Shown piece after piece: positions 8,990-17,521 of a stretch of DNA of 64,000 nt. Origin of the DNA: Leifsonia poae (lineage in GTDB: Bacteria; Actinomycetota; Actinomycetes; Actinomycetales; Microbacteriaceae); the NCBI RefSeq assembly GCF_020009625.1, contig NZ_JAIHLP010000002.1, positions 3,410,001 to 3,474,000 on the forward strand. Reading direction: 5' to 3'. Every line of letters begins with the position of its first letter. The first letter of the stretch is position 1. The position numbers and the translations under genes were made by a program. The notes below the pieces were generated by a model that was not told where the DNA came from, ran no database searches, and saw only the letters and a program-made list of their open reading frames with translations.

Positions 8990-9867
8990 GCGGGCTCATC
9001 CTGGGTACGGCCACGTTCGGGGCCGGGTACGGCATCATGAACACGACGGGACGCCTTTCCGACGACGGCGTCCGCGAGATCCTCCGGGTGGCGACGTCGG
9101 CGGGAGTCGATCTCATCGACACCGCTCCGGACTACGGCGACGCACAAGCGAGGCTCGGTGCGCTCTCCGGGAGCGGTGAGCGGCCAGACTATGTCTCGAA
9201 GTTCGGGTTGGCTGCCCACACCGACTTTTCCGAGAGCGACGCATTGTTCCGGGCCGGCCTCGATGACCTCCGCGTCTCGAACCTCTATGGGCTCCTATTC
9301 CACCGCGTGGCCGATCTCCGCGATCCCCGTGCCGGCGACGCCTGGGATTCGCTCCGCCGTGCGCGTGTCGATGGACTCGTGGAACGAATCGGCGCCAGCG
9401 TGTACGACGCCGACGATCTCGACGTCCTCGTGGAGCGATTTCCAGACATCTCTCTCCTGCAGATTCCGGGAAGCATCGTCGACCGGCGCCTGCTCGACCA
9501 CCCCGCCCTCCGGCGGCTGCATGACGGAGGCACGGAGATTCATGTGCGGAGCGCCTATCTGCAGGGCCTGCTCCTCAGTCCGGTCGATGCGCTTCCCGTC
9601 GGCTTCGACGGCCTTGCCGCCGCCGTCCGCCGGATCGGGACCATTGCGGAGGAGACCGGTACCACTGCCGTCGGCGTCTGTCTCGGCTTCCTCGCTGCCC
9701 ACCCGCTTGTCGACCGTGTGCTCGTCGGCGCGACCACAGCGGCGGAGCTGACCGGAACTGTCACGGCCTGGCGGGAAGCCCCCGACCTCGCCGGACTCGA
9801 GGTCCCTCCCGTCGACGAAGCGCTCCTCGACCCGCGGACCTGGCCACCACGAGAGGACAAGAGATGA
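8986..9867 (+). CDS. Aldo/keto reductase in nonulosonate operon
   Basis: A 293-residue NADPH-dependent AKR. The full catalytic tetrad is visible: Asp45 (DLIDTAPDYG), Tyr50, Lys72 (VSKFG) and His106 (LLFHRV). GTG 8986 overlaps the preceding stop as GTGA, and GGGGGAC lies just upstream, so the start is firm. Its stop overlaps the cytidylyltransferase start as ATGA. AKRs are not part of the canonical six-step pseudaminic pathway. Here one is tightly coupled to pse genes, which suggests reduction of a keto group on a precursor or a modified nonulosonate; that role is inferred. Confidence 0.85.
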   Translation: MSGLILGTATFGAGYGIMNTTGRLSDDGVREILRVATSAGVDLIDTAPDYGDAQARLGALSGSGERPDYVSKFGLAAHTDFSESDALFRAGLDDLRVSNLYGLLFHRVADLRDPRAGDAWDSLRRARVDGLVERIGASVYDADDLDVLVERFPDISLLQIPGSIVDRRLLDHPALRRLHDGGTEIHVRSAYLQGLLLSPVDALPVGFDGLAAAVRRIGTIAEETGTTAVGVCLGFLAAHPLVDRVLVGATTAAELTGTVTAWREAPDLAGLEVPPVDEALLDPRTWPPREDKR

Positions 9868-10586
9868 CCCTCGCCGTTCTGCAAGCCCGGCTGAGCTCCA
9901 CCCGGCTGCCCGGAAAGGTCCTGGCCCCCGTGCTCGGCGTTCCGATGATCCTCCGGCAGATCGAGCGGCTGCGCCGCTCCACGACGATTGACACCCTCGT
10001 CGTGGCGACGAGTGTCGAGGCGTCGGACGATCCGCTCGCGAACCTCCTGGAGAAGGACGGTGTGCTGGTGCGCCGCGGCCCCCTTCAGGACGTCGCCGCC
10101 CGGTTCGCAGCCGTCGTGCAGGAGTTCCGGCCCTCGACCCTCGTGCGGCTCACGGCAGACTGTCCGCTCGCCGACCATGCGGTGATCGACCGCGTCGTCG
10201 AGGAGCACCTCGCATCCGGGGCGGATTACACCTCCAATGTGATCGACAGGACGTACCCGGACGGCCTCGATGTCGAGTGCATCGCCGTGCCGGCGTTCGA
10301 GCGAATGCTCGCGCTGCCGCTGACGCAGCCGGAGCGGGAGCATGTCACTCTCGCGATCTATTCGCGTCCGGAGTCATTCGTGCTCAAGTCCGTCGAGCAA
10401 TCGCCCAGTCATGCGGGTCTACGGTGGACGGTGGACCTGCCCGCGGATCTGGAGTTCGTGCGGGCGGTCTACGAGCACTTGTACGACCGGAACCCCGACT
10501 TCGGGCAGGCCGACATCCTCGAACTCGTCGAACGAACGCCCGGACTCAACCGATCGGACGCCGACCTCGACACTGGCACCAACTGA
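9864..10586 (+). CDS. SpsF-like cytidylyltransferase (probable CMP-nonulosonate activation, PseF role)
   Basis: A 240-residue nucleotidyltransferase of the NeuA/SpsF/KdsB superfamily. The N-terminal LAVLQARLSSTRLPGKVL binds CTP, and VRLTADCPLAD contributes the metal-binding Asp. TYPDGLDVECI and REHVTLAIY follow the SpsF pattern. It would activate the finished sugar as CMP-sugar, the last soluble step. The ATGA overlap with the aldo/keto reductase couples translation. The PseF role follows from context; SpsF-type enzymes are less well characterised than PseF. Confidence 0.85.
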   Translation: MTLAVLQARLSSTRLPGKVLAPVLGVPMILRQIERLRRSTTIDTLVVATSVEASDDPLANLLEKDGVLVRRGPLQDVAARFAAVVQEFRPSTLVRLTADCPLADHAVIDRVVEEHLASGADYTSNVIDRTYPDGLDVECIAVPAFERMLALPLTQPEREHVTLAIYSRPESFVLKSVEQSPSHAGLRWTVDLPADLEFVRAVYEHLYDRNPDFGQADILELVERTPGLNRSDADLDTGTN

Positions 10587-10599
10587 ACAGGAGACCTGG

Positions 10600-11895
10600 A
10601 TGCAAACCGAGACGAGCCGCTACGCGAAGTCGCTGCAGCAGCTGATCAGGGCCGAACGGACGATCCCGCTCGGTGCCCAGACATACAGCAAGTCGCGCGG
10701 CACGTTTCCCCCCGGCATTGCACCGATCTACGGGAACCGCGCGCAGGGCTGCCGTATCTGGGATGTCGACGGGAACGAGTACGTCGACCTCGTCAACGCT
10801 CTCGCATCCGTCACCCTGGGCTACGCAGACCCGGAAATCAACGAGGCGATCGTCCGGCAGCTGTCGCAGGGCGTGACGATCAGCCTCACGCATCCGCTCG
10901 AGGCGACGGTCGCAGAGAAGATCGTGGATCTCGTGCCCTCGGCCGAGATGGTCCGCTTCGGAAAGAACGGAAGCGATGCCACGAGTGCCGCCGTCCGCGT
11001 CGCACGAGGCTTTACCGGTCGTGACCACGTCATCACCTGCGGCTACCACGGCTGGCACGACTGGACGATCGCGTCGATGGACTCCCGAAACCTCGGCGTT
11101 CCTGGAGCCGTGAAGGAGCTCGTCCACGCTGTCGCTTTCAACGATCTCGAGGCGGTGGAGGATCAGCTGCGCGCCAACCCCACGGCGGCGATCGTGCTCG
11201 AGCCGATGAACGTGGTCTGGCCGCTCCCGGGGTATCTCGAGGGGTTGCGCGGGCTCGCCGACAAGTACGGTGCTGTACTGGTCTTCGACGAGATGATCAC
11301 TGGCTTCCGTTTCGCCAAGGGCGGGGCGCAAGAGTATTTCGGGGTCACCCCTGATCTGTCGACGTTCGGCAAAGGGCTCGCCAACGGGTTCCCGGTCTCC
11401 GCCGTCGCTGGTCGCCGCGACCTCATGATCCTGCTCGAGACGGTCTTCTTCTCCGGCACCTTCAGCGGCGAGCTGCTGTCGCTCACCGCGGCCGACGTCG
11501 TGCTCGACCGCATCGCCGCCACAGACGTCCTTGGGGACATCCGCCGAACGGGCGAGGTGATCCGTGACCGGGTACAGGCCGTCATCGACGAGCTCGGGAT
11601 GGGATCGGCCGTCACCCTCTCGGGTCACCCGACCTGGATGTTCCTCGTCTGGAACGCCGAGCTCGGCGCGCAGCTCGACCTGCTGAAGGTGCTCTTCATG
11701 CAGGAGATGAGCCGGGCCGGCGTGCTCATGATCGCCACCCACAACGTTTCGGCCGCACACGACCCCGCCGCGGTCGACACCATCGCCGCCGCCTACCGGT
11801 CGGCGCTGACCCGTGTCGGCGAGGCGATTGAGAGCGGGGACGCGCGGCCGTTCCTTGACGCCGAAGTCGCGTCGCTGGCGAAGTCGGTCCGGTAG
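10600..11895 (+). CDS. Class III aminotransferase, glutamate-1-semialdehyde 2,1-aminomutase-like
   Basis: A 431-residue PLP fold-type I enzyme. GNRAQGCRIWDVDGNEYVDL, FGKNGSDATSAAVRVAR, VFDEMITGFR and STFGKGLANGFP are visible, with the PLP lysine at residue 258. AGGAG lies 8 nt before ATG 10600. It resembles HemL, but the context (last gene of the pseG operon, 13 bp after the cytidylyltransferase) argues for sugar or side-chain transamination rather than heme synthesis. Not a standard Pse step. A strong hairpin at 11901-11937 ends the operon. Confidence 0.85.
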   Translation: MQTETSRYAKSLQQLIRAERTIPLGAQTYSKSRGTFPPGIAPIYGNRAQGCRIWDVDGNEYVDLVNALASVTLGYADPEINEAIVRQLSQGVTISLTHPLEATVAEKIVDLVPSAEMVRFGKNGSDATSAAVRVARGFTGRDHVITCGYHGWHDWTIASMDSRNLGVPGAVKELVHAVAFNDLEAVEDQLRANPTAAIVLEPMNVVWPLPGYLEGLRGLADKYGAVLVFDEMITGFRFAKGGAQEYFGVTPDLSTFGKGLANGFPVSAVAGRRDLMILLETVFFSGTFSGELLSLTAADVVLDRIAATDVLGDIRRTGEVIRDRVQAVIDELGMGSAVTLSGHPTWMFLVWNAELGAQLDLLKVLFMQEMSRAGVLMIATHNVSAAHDPAAVDTIAAAYRSALTRVGEAIESGDARPFLDAEVASLAKSVR

Positions 11896-11900
11896 CGGCT

Positions 11901-11937
11901 ACCTGCGGGCGCTAGCGGCGACGCAGCGCCCGCAGGT
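11901..11937. terminator. Bidirectional hairpin between convergent genes
   Basis: ACCTGCGGGCGCT (11901-11913) pairs perfectly with AGCGCCCGCAGGT (11925-11937): a 13-bp stem with an 11-nt loop. It sits between the aminotransferase stop at 11895 and the minus-strand gene that stops at 11912, overlapping the latter's end. No long U tract follows, as is usual for high-GC actinobacterial terminators. Confidence 0.6.
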
Positions 11938-13384
11938 TCGCTTTCACGCTGCGGTGGCGGTAGACGTCGAAGAGGGATCCCACCGCGGCCGTCACTCCGG
12001 GCGTGCCGCCGCTGACGGCGATCGCAGCGAGCTTCGCGCCAAGTGGCGGCCTGGCCGGATCCCAGCTTGTCCAGCCGGCGCCGTCGGTGACGACGTTCTG
12101 ATCCCGACGAACGAGATAGGCGATGAATCGCTTGGCCTGGTGGGCGTCCACCTCCCAGATCCCGGTTCCCACGGTGTCCAGGTCGGCGGGCGTGAGCAGT
12201 TCGCGGGTGTCCGCGATGAGTCCATAGCGCGCCGCGGCCGCAGCCCAGGTCGGCAGACCGCGGGCGCTCGCCTCCAAGCCGACCGTGGAATACCAGACGA
12301 CGATGGTGTCGCTCGCGTCGAGGAGGGCGTATGTGTTCGCCTGATCGTCGTGCCAGATGACGACGAGATCAGGATGCCGCTCGGCCAGCCACCGCACTCC
12401 CGCCCGTTCACGGACGAAACAGTCGTGCGCCTTCGTCGCGAGGTTCGGGTGCACTCTCAGATAGCAGGCGACACCCGCGTTCTCCAGCGTCGTCATGATC
12501 TGGTCGAACGCCGAGAACTGATCGTCCCACTCGTGCAGATGCCATTCCGGTCCCAGGAACTGGAACTCGTCCTGCGATGACGTGAAAAAGCCGGCGATCG
12601 GCTTGCCGGAGCGCTTCAGCGCGGCGACGGCCGGCGGGAGTTCGTCGCCCCACAAGGCCGAAAACTGGTTCTGGGAGTCGGCGGCCGGTGCTCGTTTGGC
12701 GAGCCAGGCGTCGGCGATCTCGTCGATCTCGGCGGCGCTGAGGCCGTCGAGGACCGAATCGACACTCGCCTGCGATCGAAGTCTGTCCTGAGGCGCGTAC
12801 TCCTGGACGTAGGCCCGCTGAGGGCCCTCGCCCTTCTCGACGTGCCTGGTGGTGATCCCCGCGTCGGCGAACGCCAACGTTGCGAGCTTCTGATGGGGGA
12901 ATCGGCCGTTAGGGAGGTAAGCGACGGCGACGTCGTCGATCGTGTCGAGAAGCGCCCGAGTGGTGCGGTAGACCGTGCGGCCTTCGGTGCGGAGCCCGTC
13001 TGCCGTGCGCCCCACACCGCGCCGACTCCGATCCGGTCGGTCGGTGCGGTAATAGGTGATGAGCGCTGATTCGATCGCGATCTCGAGAAGCTCCTCCAGC
13101 CGGTCGTCGAGCCGCGTCGCGTCGCCGTGGCCCGGCAGCGTCTCGGCGCGAACGTACCGCGCGCCGATGCCTGTCATTCGCTGCTCGATGTCGTGACCGG
13201 GGTAGGCGATGCCGAAAGCCTTAAGGACTCCGCGATGGTAGCTGTCGACGGGAGTGGCGAGCAGCCGGGTGATGTCGAGGACGATAGGTGCCGTTCCGGC
13301 CGCGACCTCGGACCGCACGAGGTGCTCGAAGATCGTCAGGTATGTCGGGTCGTAGCCCGTCACGACGATCACAGCTGAAGGCAT
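11912..13384 (-). CDS. Capsule-type GT-B-like surface polysaccharide protein (second)
   Basis: A 490-residue protein resembling capsule polysaccharide (KpsC/KpsS-like) transferases in its C-terminal half. CYLRVHPNLATKAHD and IVVWYSTVGLEASARGLP are the two marks, giving a basic loop and a Ser/Thr-Gly nucleotide-sugar turn. The N-terminus AVIVVTGYDPTYLTIFEHLVR looks like a Rossmann strand-helix. GGAG precedes the ATG at 13384. It is transcribed alone, convergent with the nonulosonate operon. KpsC/KpsS use CMP-Kdo, so a transferase using the CMP-nonulosonate made next door is plausible but unproven. Confidence 0.7.
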   Translation of the reverse strand: MPSAVIVVTGYDPTYLTIFEHLVRSEVAAGTAPIVLDITRLLATPVDSYHRGVLKAFGIAYPGHDIEQRMTGIGARYVRAETLPGHGDATRLDDRLEELLEIAIESALITYYRTDRPDRSRRGVGRTADGLRTEGRTVYRTTRALLDTIDDVAVAYLPNGRFPHQKLATLAFADAGITTRHVEKGEGPQRAYVQEYAPQDRLRSQASVDSVLDGLSAAEIDEIADAWLAKRAPAADSQNQFSALWGDELPPAVAALKRSGKPIAGFFTSSQDEFQFLGPEWHLHEWDDQFSAFDQIMTTLENAGVACYLRVHPNLATKAHDCFVRERAGVRWLAERHPDLVVIWHDDQANTYALLDASDTIVVWYSTVGLEASARGLPTWAAAAARYGLIADTRELLTPADLDTVGTGIWEVDAHQAKRFIAYLVRRDQNVVTDGAGWTSWDPARPPLGAKLAAIAVSGGTPGVTAAVGSLFDVYRHRSVKANLRALRRR

Positions 13385-13477
13385 GCACTACTCCGAATCG
13401 GTTCCGGCGCCCGCGGTGAGCGTCGACTTACCAGGGTACTTCGTCCGCGTTCGGCTGACGAAATGGCCGTCGCCGGG

Positions 13478-14785
13478 TCACGATCGATCCGGGAGGGGGC
13501 GGGACTCCTTGCGGGGGAGCGCGTTTCGCCAGCTCATCCCCTGGGAGGCTTTGACCGCACAGATGACGAGCAGCAGCCATCCGGATTCGACGAGGATCGA
13601 GCTTTCGAAGACGCTCGTCACGATGAGGGCTACGAGCACCAGTGGGGCCCACGCATAGACGACGCTGCGCTTGTTCGAGGCGAGCAGCCAGGAGCGGCCG
13701 AATGCGAGGGCGAGGAGTGCGGCGAACAGGATCAGCCCGATGATCCCCACCTGGAAGTAGATGTCGAGATAGGCGTTCAGGCCGGTCGACTGGTAGGTGC
13801 CGGTGGCGGCCTGGATCGCGGTGAAGGGCGAGAGGTCGGTCGGCCAAGCGCCGACCCAGCCCCAGCCGGCGGTCTGGTTGAGGGGGATCAGCTCCCACAT
13901 CTGGATCCAGAGCCGGTACCGAACCTGGAAGTCGGAGCGGGCGTTGAGGAGGTCGATCACCCGGGTGCGGTAGATGTACGCCCCGACGAGCGCTGCCACG
14001 GTGAGGACGGCGAGACCCCACTGGTAGAACACCCGGTGGCCGGCTTTCACCTGGCGGATGCCGTAGAGCGCGACTGTGGCGAGCCCGACGACGACGGAGA
14101 CGGCAGCGATGACGGGGGAGTGGGCGAGCAGGATGCACAGCGCGGCCAGAGTGATCGAGGCGGCGGCGACCGCGGGCCGCACCGAGCGGGTGCGCAGTTC
14201 GACGAGGAACGTGACGAAGGCGATGAGCGCGACGATGCTCAGCTGGTTGCGCGTGCCGAACAGGCCCTGGATGGGGCCGCCGAGCGCGATGTTCCCCTGG
14301 ATGGCGAGGAACTTGATCGGCATGTCGAGCAGGAGTCCGCTGAGCACCTCGAGCGCCAACGAAACGGTCAGCAGGAAGCGGAGAACGTCGCCCACCACGC
14401 GGACGATCTGGATCGCATCCCGCACCAGGGCGATGTAGACGGCGAGGAAAGCGAAGATCAGCTGGTAGACGACACCGCCGAGGGTCGCCCACTGGTAATC
14501 GCTCCAGAAGACGCTGATGGCGCACCAGCCGACGAATACGAGGATCGAGAGCGGCAGCAGGCCGTGCCATTCGATCATCTTGCGCTGGGCGATGAACGAG
14601 AGCACGGCCAGCAGGACGAGAACGCCGAGCGCCCCGATGAGGCCGGGCCAGCCGATGAGCGCCCGGATCACGTGGGTCGAGAATCCGACCCCGACGGCGA
14701 CCATGGAGAGCACCGAGTTGAACCGCGCCGACCCCAGGAAGTCGGTCACCGCGACGGGGACCAGGGTTCGACGGGTCGCGGCCAT
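13478..14785 (-). CDS. O-antigen ligase/polymerase-like membrane protein (copy 1)
   Basis: A 435-residue polytopic protein with about ten to eleven hydrophobic segments and the Wzy/WaaL arrangement: a periplasmic-type loop (RSDFQVRYRLWIQMWELIP, then TAGWGWVGAWPTDLSPF) preceding the last helices. It would polymerise or ligate lipid-linked glycan outside the membrane. It lies 10 bp after a paralogue (14796-16130) with the same layout, so the two form an operon. Family membership is good; polymerase versus ligase cannot be decided. Confidence 0.8.
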   Translation of the reverse strand: MAATRRTLVPVAVTDFLGSARFNSVLSMVAVGVGFSTHVIRALIGWPGLIGALGVLVLLAVLSFIAQRKMIEWHGLLPLSILVFVGWCAISVFWSDYQWATLGGVVYQLIFAFLAVYIALVRDAIQIVRVVGDVLRFLLTVSLALEVLSGLLLDMPIKFLAIQGNIALGGPIQGLFGTRNQLSIVALIAFVTFLVELRTRSVRPAVAAASITLAALCILLAHSPVIAAVSVVVGLATVALYGIRQVKAGHRVFYQWGLAVLTVAALVGAYIYRTRVIDLLNARSDFQVRYRLWIQMWELIPLNQTAGWGWVGAWPTDLSPFTAIQAATGTYQSTGLNAYLDIYFQVGIIGLILFAALLALAFGRSWLLASNKRSVVYAWAPLVLVALIVTSVFESSILVESGWLLLVICAVKASQGMSWRNALPRKESRPLPDRS

Positions 14786-14795
14786 GTACGCAATC

Positions 14796-16130
14796 CTACG
14801 GCGCGGTCTGCTTCGTCTTCACGGCGAGCACGACGAGCACGGTCCAGCCGGCCTCGATCAGGAGTCGGCTCTCGGCCACGCTCTGGGCGAGGTAGGCCGC
14901 GAGCAGGAGGAGCGGGAGCAGGTCGAGTGCCGTGTACCGGCCCGTGTCGGCGACACCGGTGCGCGGCCGGTCGACGGCGGCGAACCAGCTGCGTCCGAGT
15001 GTGGTGAGCACGAGCAGGATGAAGACGACGAGTCCGACGATGCCGATCTGCAGCCACACATCGAGCCACGCGTTGTGCGCCTGCAGATATTCGACTCCGC
15101 TGCGTTCGGCGAGATCTTTGAAGGGGGAGACCCACGGCGCCCAATAGCTGACCCAGCCCCAGCCGAAGGCCGGACGCTGCTGAGCGAGGTCGATGACCGA
15201 GTTCCAGATGCCGAGTCGCCCGGTGAGGTCTTCGCTCTTGCCGAGCAGGGTCGGGATGCGGGAGGAGAACACCGCCGCGAGCACGGCCACGACCACGACG
15301 AGCGCGCCCGCCGTGAGGTAGACCGGCCGTCGCCGGTCGGGGCTCACCCGACGGGTCCAGAGGGCGAAACCGAGCACGACGGCGGTGAAGAGGAGGGCGA
15401 CGATGACCGTCGAGGAGCGGGTGAGCCCGAGAGCGAGAACCGCGACGACGATCCAGGCGATGCCGGTGCCGCGGCGCACGGTGCGGTCGGCCAGCTGGAT
15501 GCCGAAGACGATGAGGGCGAGCAGGGCGGTCATCGCCAGCAGGTTGCTGTTGCCTTGGACCCCCTGGATCTGGCCGCCGTGGAACAGCAGGCCCCGGCTC
15601 CAGTAGAACGCCTGCGGGATCTTGCCATCCGCCGGCATCGTGAACATCGGGAACACCGGGATGACCCCGTGTCGCACGAACAGGGCAACGATGAGCTCGA
15701 ACAGGAACGAGAGCCCGAGGATCCACCGGAACGCGTTCGCTAGCGCGCGGAGCAGCTGCGCCCAGTCCAGGCAGAGGGCGAGGAACACCGCGCCGGCGGT
15801 GGTGGCCCACTGGGCGAGGACGCCGAGAGCGCTCGCCCCCGGATAGTCCGACCAGGCGATCGAGACGGTGGCGATCAACAGGAAGAGGACGAGCATCCAG
15901 GGTGTGCGTCGCCGCAGGAAGGGCGGACGGATGCGCACGAGGAGAATGACACTCACGACGGCCACGGCGAACGCCAGGCCGAGGTAGCCGTACCAGCTGA
16001 TCACGTTGCGCCAGAAGTCGCCGGCGAACAGTGTGAAGAACAGGAGCGTGGAGAAGGCGACGAGCCCGGCGCCGGTACCGACGGATCGGGCGCGGCTCGT
16101 GGGGCGCGGCGCGTGTGGTGCTGAGGTCAC
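14796..16130 (-). CDS. O-antigen ligase/polymerase-like membrane protein (copy 2)
   Basis: A 444-residue polytopic protein similar in plan to its neighbour at 13478, with many hydrophobic helices and a large extracytoplasmic loop (TGRLGIWNSVIDLAQQ, FGWGWVSYWAPWVSPF, AHNAWLDVWLQIGIVG). The WGWV motif and the loop position are shared with the other copy, pointing to an old tandem duplication. It lies 45 bp downstream of manA and may be co-transcribed with it. Likely role: polymerisation or transfer of surface glycan. Confidence 0.82.
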   Translation of the reverse strand: MTSAPHAPRPTSRARSVGTGAGLVAFSTLLFFTLFAGDFWRNVISWYGYLGLAFAVAVVSVILLVRIRPPFLRRRTPWMLVLFLLIATVSIAWSDYPGASALGVLAQWATTAGAVFLALCLDWAQLLRALANAFRWILGLSFLFELIVALFVRHGVIPVFPMFTMPADGKIPQAFYWSRGLLFHGGQIQGVQGNSNLLAMTALLALIVFGIQLADRTVRRGTGIAWIVVAVLALGLTRSSTVIVALLFTAVVLGFALWTRRVSPDRRRPVYLTAGALVVVVAVLAAVFSSRIPTLLGKSEDLTGRLGIWNSVIDLAQQRPAFGWGWVSYWAPWVSPFKDLAERSGVEYLQAHNAWLDVWLQIGIVGLVVFILLVLTTLGRSWFAAVDRPRTGVADTGRYTALDLLPLLLLAAYLAQSVAESRLLIEAGWTVLVVLAVKTKQTAP

Positions 16131-16175
16131 CGCCTCAGCATAGGTGCCGGGATTCGATGGATCCGATACCTGCGT

Positions 16176-17396
16176 TCACGAATTCGGGGTCGCGATGAAC
16201 AGGGTGCCGGTGCCGGCGACGGTCAGCTCGCCCTCGTTCGGGGTGATGTAGACCGTCTCGCCGCGCGCGAGTTCGATCCGCCCGTTCCCACCGGACAGCG
16301 TGAGCGACCCCGCCGTGCAGAGGGCGATCGCTGCACCCGGGAGTGCCACGGCCGCCGTTCTGACGGCGTCACCGAGCTCGACGTGGTCGAGGGCGAAGTC
16401 GGGGACGTCCGGCCGGAAGACCTCGACACCCGGCGCGAGGCGTTCCGGCGCCAGCGGCTCGGGCGTGATGGGAGAGAAATCGAGGATGCTCACCAGCTCG
16501 GGAACGTCGATGCGTTTCGGCGTGAGTCCGCCGCGCAGCACGTTGTCGGAGGCGGCCATCAGCTCGATGCCCAGACCGTGCAGGTAGGCGTGGATGTTGC
16601 CGGCCGGCAGATACAGCGTCTGCCCGGACGTGAGCGTCACCCGGTTCAGCAGCAGCGCGAGCACGATCCCGGGGTCGCCGGGGAAGGAGGTCGCGAGGAG
16701 GCGGATGGTGTCGGCGGCCACGGCGAGGTCGTCGCCGGCCGGGTCGGGGTCGACGGCATCGCCGGCGGAGACCACGGCGGCGACCAGATCGGCGACGGCG
16801 GGTTCGCCGCCGAGCAGCCATTCGGTGGCGCGGCGCAGCGTCTGCGACGGCTCGCCGTGCAGGGTCGCTGCGAACGACTCGATCGCCGACCGCTCGGCGC
16901 CGGCGGCCGCGGTGGCGAGACGTTCGATCAGAGCGGCGCTGCCGTGCACGTCCCGGAACCCGCAGAGGGCGGCGAAGGTGTCGCTCAGCGCGAAGATCAG
17001 CTCGGGCTTGTGGGTGGCGTCCTTGTAGTTGCGGTCGGGTGAGTCGAGCGGAATGCCTGCCGCGTTCTCCCGCGCGAACCCGGCTTGCGCCTGCGCGGTC
17101 GACGGGTGGGCCTGCAACGAGAGCGGCCCTGCGGCGGCGAGCACCTTGAGCAGGTAGGGCAGCCGACCATCGGCCGCGCCGAGAGCATCGACGGGGTCTC
17201 GGTCGATCCACGCGGCGAGATCCTCGGCGCCACCGGTCTGCTCAGGGTCGAGGATGCGCGACGCCGAGCCCGGGTGCGCGCCGAGCCACAGCTCCGCCTC
17301 GGGATGCCCGGATGCCGGAGTGCCGAGCAGGCCGGCGATGGCGGTGGTGGAGCCCCAGGCGTAATCGCGGGGGGTGTTGCCGATGCGCACAAACAT
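16176..17396 (-). CDS. manA: Mannose-6-phosphate isomerase
   Basis: Type I phosphomannose isomerase that interconverts fructose-6-phosphate and mannose-6-phosphate, feeding GDP-mannose for envelope glycans. The 406 residues include NTPRDYAWGS, the zinc-ligand motifs LQAHPS and KPELIFAL, LYLPAGNIHAYLHGLGIELMAASDNVLRGGLTPK and a C-terminal cupin-like segment. An AAAGGGA lies about 10 nt before ATG 17396. The partner phosphomannomutase manB is at 25815. Divergent from the acyl-CoA dehydrogenase. Confidence 0.95.
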   Translation of the reverse strand: MFVRIGNTPRDYAWGSTTAIAGLLGTPASGHPEAELWLGAHPGSASRILDPEQTGGAEDLAAWIDRDPVDALGAADGRLPYLLKVLAAAGPLSLQAHPSTAQAQAGFARENAAGIPLDSPDRNYKDATHKPELIFALSDTFAALCGFRDVHGSAALIERLATAAAGAERSAIESFAATLHGEPSQTLRRATEWLLGGEPAVADLVAAVVSAGDAVDPDPAGDDLAVAADTIRLLATSFPGDPGIVLALLLNRVTLTSGQTLYLPAGNIHAYLHGLGIELMAASDNVLRGGLTPKRIDVPELVSILDFSPITPEPLAPERLAPGVEVFRPDVPDFALDHVELGDAVRTAAVALPGAAIALCTAGSLTLSGGNGRIELARGETVYITPNEGELTVAGTGTLFIATPNS

Positions 17397-17441
17397 CCGT
17401 GACGGTCCCTTTCGAATCGTTAGACCAAACTACCAATTGCT

Positions 17442-17470
17442 TTGAGTCGCCCCGGTACGCTCCGTAGGCT
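17442..17470 (+). promoter_or_regulatory. Housekeeping-sigma promoter for acyl-CoA dehydrogenase
   Basis: TTGAGT (17442-17447) and TAGGCT (17465-17470) are separated by exactly 17 bp, about 50 bp upstream of the ATG at 17522. TTGA and TAnnnT are the conserved positions of actinobacterial SigA-type promoters. Confidence 0.55.
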
Positions 17471-17521
17471 GACGCTGTCGTCCCGCACGGCATCCGCATC
17501 CCGGCACGCAATGGAGCAGAC

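Noticed and set aside
10600..11895. hemL (heme biosynthesis) assignment
   Set aside because: Similar fold and motifs, but it is the last gene of the nonulosonate operon and no heme gene is nearby.
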